Assembly: GCA_913053795.1 (NCBI GenBank)
Contig: CAJXGZ010000028.1
Span: 1 to 14,353, forward strand
Origin: an uncultured Rhodospirillales bacterium
GTDB taxonomy: Bacteria > Pseudomonadota > Alphaproteobacteria > Rhodospirillales > 2-02-FULL-58-16
DNA length: 14,353 bases
Direction of reading: 5' to 3'
Part shown: one piece after another, positions 6,925-13,852 of the stretch
How positions within the stretch are numbered: the stretch's first letter is position 1
Layout of the letters: each line of letters opens with the position of its first letter
The notes under the pieces: generated by a model
Databases searched by the model: none
What the model was told of the DNA's origin: nothing
What the model saw: only the letters and a program-made list of their open reading frames with translations
Made by a program: the position numbers and the translations under genes

Positions 6925-7461
6925 TTAGGATTTGAACTGGGGATCCAGCGGAACGTTGGCAATGTGATTGGCGTAGTTGCTGAGGGTCTTGGCGGCAAGG
7001 CAAACGATCACTTCCAATATCTGCGCCTTGGTGAAGCCCGCGTCCAGGAAAGCCTGGACGTCCCCGTCCGACGCCCGCCCGCGTTTTTCCATCATTGTCA
7101 AACCGAAAGCCCTGAGCGCCGTCAGGCGCGGATCATCGACGGCGGCTCCACTTGCGGCGGCGGCGGTATGCTCGCTCGTCAACCCCGTCTGCGCGGCAAT
7201 GGCGCTGTGCGCCGGGACGCAATATTCACAGCCGTTTTCGGCGCTGATGGCGATCATCAGGAATTGCCTTTCGGCGCTGCTTAAATCGCCGCGCCTCTCC
7301 AAGCCGAAGACCAAGTCCAGGTAGGCTTTGACGGCGACCGGAGACTCCGCCAGCACGCCCATCATATTGGGAATGAAGCCGAAGGCGCTTTCCACCTCCT
7401 CAAGGGCCGCCACGGACCCCTCGGGGGCCGTGTCCTTACGATGCGGGGCGAACGTGGTCAT
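6925..7461 (-). CDS. AhpD/carboxymuconolactone-decarboxylase family protein (peroxidase-related)
   Basis: This 178-residue cytoplasmic protein has the CMD/AhpD fold. The redox motif is present as ENGCEYCVPAH, with Cys78, Cys81 and His85 and the acidic residue Glu75 just before it. Such Cys-X-X-Cys proteins reduce peroxides or act as disulfide partners. The N-terminal FGFIPNMMGVLAESP pattern is typical of the peroxidase-related subgroup, which is distinct from true AhpD partnered with AhpC, and no ahpC is visible nearby. The start ATG at 7461 has only a weak GGA about seven bases upstream. It ends 110 bases before the GGDEF-EAL start on the same strand. That downstream gene appears to have its own promoter, so the two are probably separate transcripts. 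The substrate is unknown. Confidence 0.88.
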   Translation of the reverse strand: MTTFAPHRKDTAPEGSVAALEEVESAFGFIPNMMGVLAESPVAVKAYLDLVFGLERRGDLSSAERQFLMIAISAENGCEYCVPAHSAIAAQTGLTSEHTAAAASGAAVDDPRLTALRAFGLTMMEKRGRASDGDVQAFLDAGFTKAQILEVIVCLAAKTLSNYANHIANVPLDPQFKS

Positions 7462-7607
7462 TCTAATCCGACATTTCCCAGATAACCTTCAAAAACGCGG
7501 CGACAATACCCAATCCCCCCCGCCATTGGTATCGTTTTCCTTCCCCGTTCCCCAAATTTGAAAAACGCCCTTTAGCCGGCCCCGGATGGTTGCTAGGATG
7601 ACAATCC

Positions 7608-8471
7608 ATGGAAAGATATGAAAGATATAACGCCAGGAGCGAGAGCTTGAATCCGGTCAATACGGTCGATCCTGCCAATCCGGTTAAGCCGGTTCCCTGG
7701 CCGCAATTTTTAAGCGGGCGTTGGCATTACTGGCTTTTGGCTCCGGAATGGTTATGCGAATGGGCGCTTTACGTATTTCAGCGCTCCGCTTTCATAAAAC
7801 TCTTTGTTAGCGGCGGCGTCGCTATCGCCGTTGTTGCCGGTATTTGGCTGTTTGCTTTTGAATCTAATGACCGGGACGCCGACCGCGCGGTTCGCCGCGC
7901 CACCATGCTGGCCACACTTGTTCAGATTGCGACCCCCCCCTCCAATAATTCCAAACCCAACCCTGTAATTCCGATCCTGGAAACATTCGTTAATCAAAAA
8001 ATGGATATCTCTGGCTTGCCCCTTCCTGGAGTGAATTTACAGGGGGCCAATCTCAAGGGGGCTAAGCTCAAGGGGGCCGATCTTGAGGGGGCCAACCTCA
8101 AGGGGACCGATCTTGAGGGGGCCGATCTTAAAGGGGCCGTTCTCAAGGGGGCCAATCTCCAGGGAGCCAATCTTAAAGGGGCCGTTCTTGAGGGAGCCGA
8201 TCTCAGGGGGACCGATCTCAAGGGGGCCGATCTAAAAGGGGCCAACCTCAAGGGGGCCGATCTCAAGGGGGCAGAACTCCTGTGGGCCTTTCTACAGGGG
8301 GCCGATCTCAAGGGGGCCGATCTCAAGGAGGCCGATCTCCTGTGGGCCAACCTCAAGGGGGCCAATCTCATTGGCGCGAAAAACTTCACCCAGATATACC
8401 AAGCCTGTGGAGACAAGGACACCAAACTGCCGAAAGGCCTAACCATCCCCATGTGCACGGATAAACAATAA
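7608..8471 (+). CDS. Membrane-anchored pentapeptide-repeat protein
   Basis: This 287-residue protein has a Pro/Asn-rich N-terminus (about 15-33), the segment LLAPEWLCEWALYVFQRSAF (43-62) and one membrane span (about 63-84). A linker (85-141) leads to 23 consecutive A(D/N)LxG pentapeptides (142-256), and a conserved tail QACGDKDTKLPKGLTIPMC has Cys267 and Cys283. Pentapeptide repeats fold as a right-handed quadrilateral beta-helix, four repeats per coil, so about 5.75 coils are expected. The APEWLCEW head and QACGD...KLP tail mark a family of membrane-tethered repeat proteins common in alphaproteobacteria, of unknown function; a DNA-mimic role like Qnr/MfpA is not supported. ATG 7608 has AGGA at 7595-7598. 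A TTG at 7647 with AGGAG at 7635-7639 is an equally good alternative that would remove 13 residues. The side of the membrane facing the helix is not determined. Confidence 0.88.
   Translation: MERYERYNARSESLNPVNTVDPANPVKPVPWPQFLSGRWHYWLLAPEWLCEWALYVFQRSAFIKLFVSGGVAIAVVAGIWLFAFESNDRDADRAVRRATMLATLVQIATPPSNNSKPNPVIPILETFVNQKMDISGLPLPGVNLQGANLKGAKLKGADLEGANLKGTDLEGADLKGAVLKGANLQGANLKGAVLEGADLRGTDLKGADLKGANLKGADLKGAELLWAFLQGADLKGADLKEADLLWANLKGANLIGAKNFTQIYQACGDKDTKLPKGLTIPMCTDKQ
8031..8375 (+). repeat. 23 tandem 15-bp repeats encoding the pentapeptide beta-helix
   Basis: The unit is close to GGGGCCGATCTCAAG in rotated form, with many copies differing at only one to three bases, including silent positions. 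The uniform DNA, not only the protein pattern, suggests recent expansion by slippage or unequal recombination. The dodecamer CTCCTGTGGGCC occurs at 8277-8288 and 8337-8348, exactly 60 bases (one beta-helix coil) apart, which points to duplication of a whole coil. Confidence 0.9.
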
Positions 8472-8593
8472 CCGCCCCGATAGCCCGCCAAACCCCGGCG
8501 CGGCGGCGGTTATCCGGATGGCGCCGGTCTTGTAGGTTCTGGGACTGGTGGCGGCTGTGACAGGCGTCTTTTTTCGAGTTTATTAGAAAAAAC

Positions 8594-8602
8594 TGTTATA
8601 AA
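8594..8602 (+). promoter_or_regulatory. Extended -10 promoter candidate for the amidohydrolase-TSUP operon
   Basis: TGTTATAAA carries the extended -10 TGn followed by TATAAA (8597-8602). The -35 region is weak, as expected for extended -10 promoters, and an A/T-rich inverted repeat TTTTTTC/GAAAAAA (8569-8575/8586-8592) lies directly upstream. Transcription would start near 8609, about 25 bases before the ATG at 8634, which has GGGAG at 8622-8626. Confidence 0.5.
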
Positions 8603-8633
8603 GGTTCGTGAACTCTGTTATGGGAGTTTTATC

Positions 8634-9734
8634 ATGAAATTGTGGAAGGCGTTTTTTTGTTTGGCGTCGCTCGCCGCCCTCGCCTCGCCGGCCCAGGCCG
8701 GGAAGGCCGGGAAGGCGGTTGCGCTCGAATATTCCCGCGCCGATCTTGAAGCGAAATGGCGGCTTCGGGTTCAGTCCTTTTTGGATAAGGGCGTAATTCC
8801 CCTAATCGACGTTGAGTCCAGCCTCAAGAAAAAGGACGGCAAGCGTCATCTCGACGACGCCCTCGCCGCCATGGACGAACTGGGGGTGGCGCTGATCGCC
8901 TTTGACGGCTATCCGTCCAAGAAGGACAAGAGCGGCGAGACCTATCGCTGGGGCTATTACATCCACAAGGTGGTCAACGCCCACCCCGGCCGCTTCATCC
9001 TCGCCTCCAACGGCGGAACCAACAGGAACTGGCTGAGGCAGGGAGACGATTTCCTGGCGCAAACGGAAGCCCAGGTTAGCGGCGGCGATTACCCCATCAT
9101 GGGGGAATTCGACTTCCGCCACTACATGTCCAAAGGCCAGTGCCGGGACGGCAAGACCCACCGGGACTCGGACATTCCCCTGAACGGTCCCAGCGGGCGC
9201 CGGCTGTTCAAACTGTCGTCCGAAACCGGCGTCGCCTTCGCCATTCACCTGGAGCCCGAGGACGCGCCGCTGGTTGCGCTGGAGGAGATGCTCACCGCCT
9301 ATCCCAAGGCCAACGTCATCGTCGCCCACTTCGGCCAGATCCGCCACCCGGAAAAGGAAACCAAGTTCGGCCCCGCACTGGTGCGCCGCCTGCTGGGCGC
9401 CCATCCCAATCTCTATTACGATATCTCCACGGGCCAGCCGGGGCGCACTTACCCCTGCAACGACGACGTGCTGGACACGGTGATCTGGAAAAGCTCGGGA
9501 CTAGGCGGCCAGAAGGACCAATTGAAAGACGCCTACAAGGCGATCCTTGGCGAATTCAGCGCCCGCTTCGTGGTGGGAACCGACTACGGCGGCGGCAGAG
9601 GCTCCCTGGCGCGTTACCTGAAAAAGAAAGTCGCCAACATCCGGCGCATCATGCACGACTTGCCCGTCCAGGCCAAGCATAACATCGGCTACCGCAACGC
9701 CTGGAAGCTGCTCACCGGAAAGGACTGGAAATAG
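8634..9734 (+). CDS. Secreted amidohydrolase-fold (Amidohydrolase_2-like) protein
   Basis: This 366-residue protein has a clear Sec signal peptide (1-22, KLWKAFFCLASLAALASPAQA), so it is probably periplasmic. The mature part looks like a TIM-barrel metal-dependent hydrolase of the Amidohydrolase_2 group: VIPLIDVESSL (strand 1, 54-64), FILASNGG (121-128), GEFDFRHY (157-164), FAIHLEPED (202-210), VIVAHFG (228-234), LYYDIST (260-266), VVGTDYGG (313-320) and the C-terminal NIGYRNAWKLL (350-360). Candidate metal ligands are His205, His232 and Asp317. The usual N-terminal HxH is replaced by DVESS, so either metal binding differs or the enzyme is not a classical hydrolase. The Shine-Dalgarno GGGAG is seven bases from the ATG. 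It is the first gene of a probable operon; the transporter starts nine bases after its stop. The substrate is unknown. Confidence 0.8.
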   Translation: MKLWKAFFCLASLAALASPAQAGKAGKAVALEYSRADLEAKWRLRVQSFLDKGVIPLIDVESSLKKKDGKRHLDDALAAMDELGVALIAFDGYPSKKDKSGETYRWGYYIHKVVNAHPGRFILASNGGTNRNWLRQGDDFLAQTEAQVSGGDYPIMGEFDFRHYMSKGQCRDGKTHRDSDIPLNGPSGRRLFKLSSETGVAFAIHLEPEDAPLVALEEMLTAYPKANVIVAHFGQIRHPEKETKFGPALVRRLLGAHPNLYYDISTGQPGRTYPCNDDVLDTVIWKSSGLGGQKDQLKDAYKAILGEFSARFVVGTDYGGGRGSLARYLKKKVANIRRIMHDLPVQAKHNIGYRNAWKLLTGKDWK

Positions 9735-9743
9735 TCCGTTTAA

Positions 9744-10658
9744 GTGCAGATTTACCTCCCCATCGCTGAGATGTCCGTCAACATCTTCCTGATCCTCGGC
9801 ATGGGGGGAATGGTGGGCGTGCTGTCCGGGCTGTTCGGCGTCGGCGGCGGCTTTCTGATGACGCCGTTGCTGATTTTTATCGGCATCCCCCCGGCGGTGT
9901 CGGTGGCCACCGAGGCCAACCAGATCGTCGCCTCCTCGGTTTCCGGCGTCCTCGCCCACTGGCGCCGCGCCAGCGTCGATTTCAAGATGGGCATGGTGCT
10001 GCTGGTGGGGGGCGTCGCCGGCTCCACCTTCGGCGTCTGGCTGTTCACCATCCTGCGCGGCATGGGCCAGATCGATCTGGTGATCAAAATATCCTACGTC
10101 GCGTTCCTTGGGATTATCGGCGGGCTGATGTTCATTGAAAGTGCGCGGGCCATGGTTCGCTCAAAGCGCAAGACGCCGGCCAAGCGCCACCACCACACAT
10201 GGATGCACGGACTGCCCTTCAAGATGCGCTTTCGCCGTTCGCGCCTTTACGTCAGCGCCCTTCTGCCGTTGGCCATCGGCGTCGTGGTGGGCGTTCTGGC
10301 GGCGATCATGGGGGTCGGCGGCGGCTTCGTCATGGTGCCCGCCATGATCTACATTCTCGGCATGCCGACGGCGGTGGTGGTGGGGACCTCGCTGTTCCAG
10401 ATCATCTTCGTCACCGCCAACGTCACCGTGCTGCAAGCCGTCAATAACCAAACGGTGGACATCTTGCTGGCGATGTTGCTGATGATCGGCGGCGTCATCG
10501 GCGCCCAGATCGGCGCAAGGGCGGGGGCCAAACTGAAAAGTGAGCAACTGCGCATCCTGCTGGCCCTGATGGTGATCGGCGTCTGCGCCAAGCTGGCCTA
10601 TGATCTGGTGAGCATGCCGCAGGATTTGTTTTCCCTGGGCGGATTGGCGGCGCACTGA
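9744..10658 (+). CDS. TSUP (TauE/SafE) family membrane transporter
   Basis: This 304-residue polytopic membrane protein has the TauE/SafE two-fold internal repeat. GVGGGF is present in both halves, at 32-37 (in LSGLFGVGGGFLMTPLLIF) and 190-195 (in LAAIMGVGGGFVMVPAMIY), each followed by a membrane span and a small-residue T/S motif (SVATEANQ; VVVGTSLFQ). A basic, histidine-containing loop (about 138-168, including HHHTWMH) separates the halves. The family exports or imports small sulfur or carboxylate anions such as sulfite, sulfoacetate and thiosulfate; the substrate here cannot be assigned. The GTG at 9744 is chosen because it gives a full-length N-terminus ahead of the first span; an in-frame ATG ten codons later is an alternative. 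Its stop overlaps the next start as TGATG, implying translational coupling with the TIGR02186 gene. Confidence 0.93.
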   Translation: MQIYLPIAEMSVNIFLILGMGGMVGVLSGLFGVGGGFLMTPLLIFIGIPPAVSVATEANQIVASSVSGVLAHWRRASVDFKMGMVLLVGGVAGSTFGVWLFTILRGMGQIDLVIKISYVAFLGIIGGLMFIESARAMVRSKRKTPAKRHHHTWMHGLPFKMRFRRSRLYVSALLPLAIGVVVGVLAAIMGVGGGFVMVPAMIYILGMPTAVVVGTSLFQIIFVTANVTVLQAVNNQTVDILLAMLLMIGGVIGAQIGARAGAKLKSEQLRILLALMVIGVCAKLAYDLVSMPQDLFSLGGLAAH

Positions 10659-11401
10659 TGGGCGTTCTCAGAACATGCTTGGCTGTTTTCATGGTTTTGG
10701 CCGCCGCGTCTCAGGCGTCCGCCAAAGAGCTTGTGGTGGACCTGTCCAAGTCGGTGGTCGCCATCACCACCAGCTTCAGCGGATCGGAGCTGCTGCTTTT
10801 CGGCGCCACCGAGGGCAAAGGCGACGTGATTGTGGTGGTGCGCGGACCTTTGCGGAACGAAATCATACGCCGCAAGGAAAAGATCGCCGGAATCTGGGTC
10901 AACCAGGAGGAAATGGTTTTCGAACAGGTCCCCTCGTTCTACGCCGTCGCCAGCAACCGGCCGATGGACGAATTCCTGTCCAGCAAGATCAGAAGCACAT
11001 ACCAGATCGGCATTGACTACCTGGATTTGAACCTCAGCGAGGAATACAGAGCCGCGAGCGGCGCTGAAAACTTCCGCAGGGCGTTGATCCGCAACAAGCA
11101 GAAGCAGGGGCTCTATGGCCGTAAGCCGGGAGACGTCATTTTCCTCGGCAACCGGCTGTTCCGCTCGCAATTGATATTTCCCGCCAACGTCGCCGTCGGC
11201 TCCTACGGAGTGGACGTTTTTCTCGTCCGAGACGGCGCCGTAACCAGCGTTGAAACCACGCTGCTCACTGTTCGGAAGTTTGGTTTTGAAGCCAGCGTCT
11301 TTAATTTCGCTCATCGCAACTCCCTGGCTTATGGCATCTTCGCCGTGCTTATCGCCGCCTTCGCGGGATGGCTGGCCGGCGCTATTTTCAGAAAGGCTTA
11401 A
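10658..11401 (+). CDS. TIGR02186 / Alph_Pro_TM family exported membrane-anchored protein
   Basis: This 247-residue protein has a signal peptide (1-22, CLAVFMVLAAASQASA), a long presumably periplasmic domain (23-220) and one C-terminal membrane span (about 225-243, AYGIFAVLIAAFAGWLAGA) followed by FRKA. The opening ELVVDLSKSVVAITTSFSGSELLLFGA is the hallmark of the alphaproteobacterial putative transmembrane family Alph_Pro_TM (TIGR02186), whose function is unknown. It is translationally coupled to the TSUP transporter (ATG inside TGATG) and followed after three bases by the UspA-like gene. That arrangement suggests a periplasmic accessory of the transporter; this is inferred from context, not shown. 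No catalytic motif is apparent, and the mature part has no cysteine. Confidence 0.88.
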   Translation: MGVLRTCLAVFMVLAAASQASAKELVVDLSKSVVAITTSFSGSELLLFGATEGKGDVIVVVRGPLRNEIIRRKEKIAGIWVNQEEMVFEQVPSFYAVASNRPMDEFLSSKIRSTYQIGIDYLDLNLSEEYRAASGAENFRRALIRNKQKQGLYGRKPGDVIFLGNRLFRSQLIFPANVAVGSYGVDVFLVRDGAVTSVETTLLTVRKFGFEASVFNFAHRNSLAYGIFAVLIAAFAGWLAGAIFRKA

Positions 11402-11404
11402 ACC

Positions 11405-11908
11405 ATGACCGACGCCACCGAAAAGCCTAAATCCGAGACCCGCGATGATAGACTCACTTTTCTCTGCGTTGTCGACGAGAGTGAGGAATTAAGCCAGGCG
11501 CTCCGATTCGCCTGCCGCCGCGCGGTGCGCACCATGGGCCGCGTCGCCCTGCTCTACGCCTGCGAACCCGCCGAGTTCCAGCATTGGGCGTCGGTCGGCG
11601 ACCTGATGCGCGAAGAGCGCCGCGAGGAAGCGGAGGAAATGCTCCACGTGGTGGCCTCGGTGGTGAAAAAGCACACCGGCTCGATCCCCGTGGTCTTCAT
11701 CCGCGAGGGCGATCTCACCGACGAATTGATCAAGCTGATCGACGAAGAGAAGAAAATCTCGCTGCTGGTGCTGGGCGCCGCCACCGGCCCCGATGGCCCC
11801 GGCCCCCTGATCACCCACATCGTCGAAAATATGTCCAGCGGCCTGCGCATCCCCATCACCATCGTCCCCGGCTCCCTGACCGACGAGGAGATCGACGCCT
11901 TAACGTGA
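11405..11908 (+). CDS. Universal stress protein (UspA-fold)
   Basis: This 167-residue cytoplasmic protein has the Usp alpha/beta fold: a first strand with Asp24 (TFLCVVDESEELSQALRFA), a charged helix (66-90), a GDLTDELIKLIDEE segment (102-115) and ISLLVLGAATG (118-128), ending IPITIVPGSL. The phosphate loop of ATP-binding Usps (Gly-x2-Gly-x9-Gly-Ser/Thr) is not canonical: GAATGPDGPGPLITHIVENMSSG has the glycines spaced differently, so ATP binding is uncertain. It is the last gene of the operon, three bases after the TIGR02186 stop with AAAGG as Shine-Dalgarno. It could give the transporter a cytoplasmic regulatory partner (inference). It converges on the LapG-like gene with an eight-base gap. 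Confidence 0.9.
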   Translation: MTDATEKPKSETRDDRLTFLCVVDESEELSQALRFACRRAVRTMGRVALLYACEPAEFQHWASVGDLMREERREEAEEMLHVVASVVKKHTGSIPVVFIREGDLTDELIKLIDEEKKISLLVLGAATGPDGPGPLITHIVENMSSGLRIPITIVPGSLTDEEIDALT

Positions 11909-11916
11909 GGAGGAGC

Positions 11917-12597
11917 TTATTTCGCCCGGTGGCGCCACCAGTTTTTTTCGTTGATGGAGTAGACCGGCTGGTAGTGGCGGATGGTTTTGGCCTCCACCAC
12001 CTTTTTAATCTGGTTGTCGAGAACCAGAATCTTGCCATCCAAGTAGACCATCAGGATGGCGTGGCCGATCTTCAGGTTCAAATCATTGAGGACGGCCACC
12101 CGCATATTGTCCACCTTGAAACCGAGGATTTTCAGGGACATGTACTTGATGATGGCGTAGTCCTCGCAGTCGCCGGAGCGGGTCAGGAACTCGCCCGGCG
12201 ATTCCCAGTAGTCCTTCACCCCCCAGTTGGTGATGTCGAGGATGTATTTGGATCTGTTCATGACCAGGTTGACCCTCCTGAGCTGGGTCATGGGGTCCTT
12301 GCCTTTAAGGGTTTTCAGGAACTTCATCCAGCGTTCGTAGTGGCATTTGTTGAAGGTGGTGGCCTTGCAGTTCCCTTTCTTCTTTTCCGCCGTCTCCTTG
12401 GAATAGCGCGCGACGGCGGTGTTCCATTTCTTAAAGACCTTCAGCCTGGAGGATTTTGTCTCCATGGTGTTGAAGAAACTGGGCGCCGACTTGGCCGCCG
12501 CCGCCGGCTCCAGGCGAAGGGGAAGGAAAGCGAGCGCCAGCGCCCCCGCAAACACGCCCCAATTCACCATCCCTTTCTTCCCAATTTTTTGAACCAA
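11917..12597 (-). CDS. LapG-like periplasmic transglutaminase-type cysteine protease (BTLCP)
   Basis: This bacterial transglutaminase-like cysteine proteinase is 226 residues from the chosen start. The catalytic triad is visible as Cys144 in SGDCEDYA, His179 in IGHAILMV and Asp194 in VLDNQ. In Pseudomonas, LapG of this family cleaves the N-terminus of large biofilm adhesins when LapD releases it at low c-di-GMP. Here neither a LapD-like receptor nor an RTX adhesin is in view, so the substrate is unknown. A signal peptide follows a basic n-region (KKG...ALALAFLPL...AAAA). Start choice: TTG at 12597 keeps the Lys-rich n-region and has GGGTGA seven bases upstream. An ATG at 12570 loses the basic residues, and a GTG at 12651 adds 18 residues unlike a signal peptide. 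Confidence 0.88.
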   Translation of the reverse strand: MVQKIGKKGMVNWGVFAGALALAFLPLRLEPAAAAKSAPSFFNTMETKSSRLKVFKKWNTAVARYSKETAEKKKGNCKATTFNKCHYERWMKFLKTLKGKDPMTQLRRVNLVMNRSKYILDITNWGVKDYWESPGEFLTRSGDCEDYAIIKYMSLKILGFKVDNMRVAVLNDLNLKIGHAILMVYLDGKILVLDNQIKKVVEAKTIRHYQPVYSINEKNWWRHRAK

Positions 12598-12638
12598 CCG
12601 TTTTTCACCCTGGTTTTCATTGACGCAATAAAATGGTA

Positions 12639-12650
12639 TGATAGTTATCA
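12639..12650. promoter_or_regulatory. Palindrome in the divergent protease-phosphoesterase spacer
   Basis: TGATA-GT-TATCA is a perfect 5-bp dyad with a two-base centre. On the plus strand it covers the expected -10 position for a -35-like TTGACG at 12620-12625, and it lies between the divergent start codons at 12597 and 12677. It could be an operator acting on one or both genes. No regulator is identified. Confidence 0.3.
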
Positions 12651-12676
12651 CTTAAGAAATTAGAGACGCGATTCAA

Positions 12677-13675
12677 TTGAACAAAATCAATCCCTTTACA
12701 TTTCCCCTCGAAGGCGCAGTCAAGTCCGAAGACGCCTTTTCCTGCGACCAGGAAAGCCGCCGCCAGATTTGGGAATTCAGCCGCATCCAGCAGGAAACCA
12801 CACAGAAGCAATTCACGCCCATCGGCGTTTTCCCTTCTTACATTCCGTTCCGCGTTGCGTTCTCTATGGGTCTTTTAGAGACGGCGATCAAGAGCGTCGG
12901 ACTGTACCGCCTTGGGATTCGCAACGCCCTGAATATTAAGATTAAGTCATTGGACATGGCGTTCCCGAACCTTCCGGACGCCCTTGACGGCTATCGCATC
13001 CTTCATCTCACGGACCTTCATCTCGACCTCCTGCCGGGCCTGGAAGACGCCATCGCCAAACACTTAAGCGGAATCGAATTCGATTTGTGCGTCATGACGG
13101 GCGACTATCAGCAAAACAGCAACTCACCTTATAAGAAAATCATCGCCCCCTTGGAGAAAATCGTCACCGCCATCGAGGCCCGTGACGGCGTTATCGCCAC
13201 GCTTGGCAACCACGACGACTATCACTTGGCGGCGGCCTTGGAGGATTTGGGGATTGAGGTTCTCGTCAATGAAACCGTTTTCCTCGATCGTAATGGGGCG
13301 CGGCTGCACGTCACCGGCCTTGACGACGTCAACCGTTTTTTCACCCCCATGGCCGGCGAAGCGCTGATCAAAAGGACGGACAGTTTCGGCCTCGCCCTTG
13401 TTCATTCCCCCGAAATGGCCGGCGAAGCGTCCAGCAAGGGATACGCCCTTTACCTTTGCGGCCACACCCATGGCGGCCAAGTCTGCCTGCCCGGAGGACG
13501 CCCCCTCATGAATCGCCTCGTTCGCAACCACGATTACGCTTTCGGTTTATGGAAATGCGGCGGCATGACCGGATACACCAGTCCCGGCATTGGAGTCTCG
13601 GGCGTTCCCGTGCGTTTCTTCTGCAAGGGCGAGGCGACCCTGGTCACCCTGAAAAAAGAAACGTCACCCTCTTAA
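12677..13675 (+). CDS. Calcineurin-like metallophosphoesterase (YkuE/LpxG-like)
   Basis: This 332-residue protein has the full metal-ligand set of the calcineurin-like superfamily: HLTDLHLD (Asp113, His115), VMTGDY (Asp143), TLGNHD (Asn178, His179), VHSPE (His243) and LYLCGHTHGGQ (His263, His265). The GHTHGGQ...PGGRP end is typical of YkuE-type enzymes. Relatives hydrolyse phosphomonoesters or pyrophosphates, and Chlamydia LpxG of this group makes lipid X; the substrate here is open. There is no convincing signal peptide, so it is probably cytoplasmic or peripheral. The N-terminal about 60 residues are not recognisable. The start is uncertain: TTG at 12677 has no good Shine-Dalgarno, and the ATG at codon 64 (SMGLLETAIK) lies just before family-like sequence but also lacks one. 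Confidence 0.87.
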   Translation: MNKINPFTFPLEGAVKSEDAFSCDQESRRQIWEFSRIQQETTQKQFTPIGVFPSYIPFRVAFSMGLLETAIKSVGLYRLGIRNALNIKIKSLDMAFPNLPDALDGYRILHLTDLHLDLLPGLEDAIAKHLSGIEFDLCVMTGDYQQNSNSPYKKIIAPLEKIVTAIEARDGVIATLGNHDDYHLAAALEDLGIEVLVNETVFLDRNGARLHVTGLDDVNRFFTPMAGEALIKRTDSFGLALVHSPEMAGEASSKGYALYLCGHTHGGQVCLPGGRPLMNRLVRNHDYAFGLWKCGGMTGYTSPGIGVSGVPVRFFCKGEATLVTLKKETSPS

Positions 13676-13752
13676 TCGCGCTGCTTTTCCAATCCATCGG
13701 AATGCTCAGATCGCTTGAAAAATCAGCCAATCCCTTCGTCTGTTTTTTTTGG

Positions 13753-13781
13753 TTGCCTTTGTGTTCTGTTTTTGTTATATG
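13753..13781 (+). promoter_or_regulatory. Candidate promoter of the small membrane peptide
   Basis: TTGCCT (13753-13758) and TATATG (13776-13781) are separated by 17 bases, and TGT directly precedes the -10 as an extended element. The surrounding stretch is unusually T-rich for this window. Transcription from about 13788 would leave a leader of about 29 bases that includes GGGAG, eight bases before the ATG at 13817. Confidence 0.4.
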
Positions 13782-13816
13782 TATGTATCGATGTTCATAT
13801 TTTGGGAGATACAATC

Positions 13817-13852
13817 ATGAAACCTGGCATGAAACCTGGCATGAAACCCGCC
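13817..13852 (+). repeat. Three tandem 12-bp repeats at the start of the small peptide gene
   Basis: ATGAAACCTGGC is repeated exactly at 13817-13828 and 13829-13840, then as ATGAAACCCGCC (two changes) at 13841-13852. Each copy carries an in-frame ATG, so loss or gain of a copy would keep the frame. Only the first copy is well spaced from the GGGAG at 13804-13808. Confidence 0.9.

Noticed and set aside
7462..7607. Promoter pairs in the divergent peroxidase/pentapeptide spacer
   Set aside because: Only weak matches were found (for example TAGGAT at 7594-7599 with a poor -35), not enough to call.
8031..8375. CRISPR-like array
   Set aside because: The 15-bp periodic repeats have no unique spacers and encode A(D/N)LxG pentapeptides in frame.
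7994..8491. Minus-strand frame encoding a Leu-Ala-Pro-Arg-Ser repeat protein
   Set aside because: It is simply the reverse complement of the pentapeptide DNA repeats; periodicity guarantees an open frame.
10598..11314. Minus-strand open frame of 238 codons opposite the TIGR02186 gene
   Set aside because: It is antisense to a recognised family with signal peptide and translational coupling; it has no motif of its own.
11584..12663. Plus-strand open frame of 359 codons spanning the end of the Usp gene and the LapG-like gene
   Set aside because: It overlaps the Usp gene out of frame and runs antisense through the complete protease triad; there is no Shine-Dalgarno or family match.
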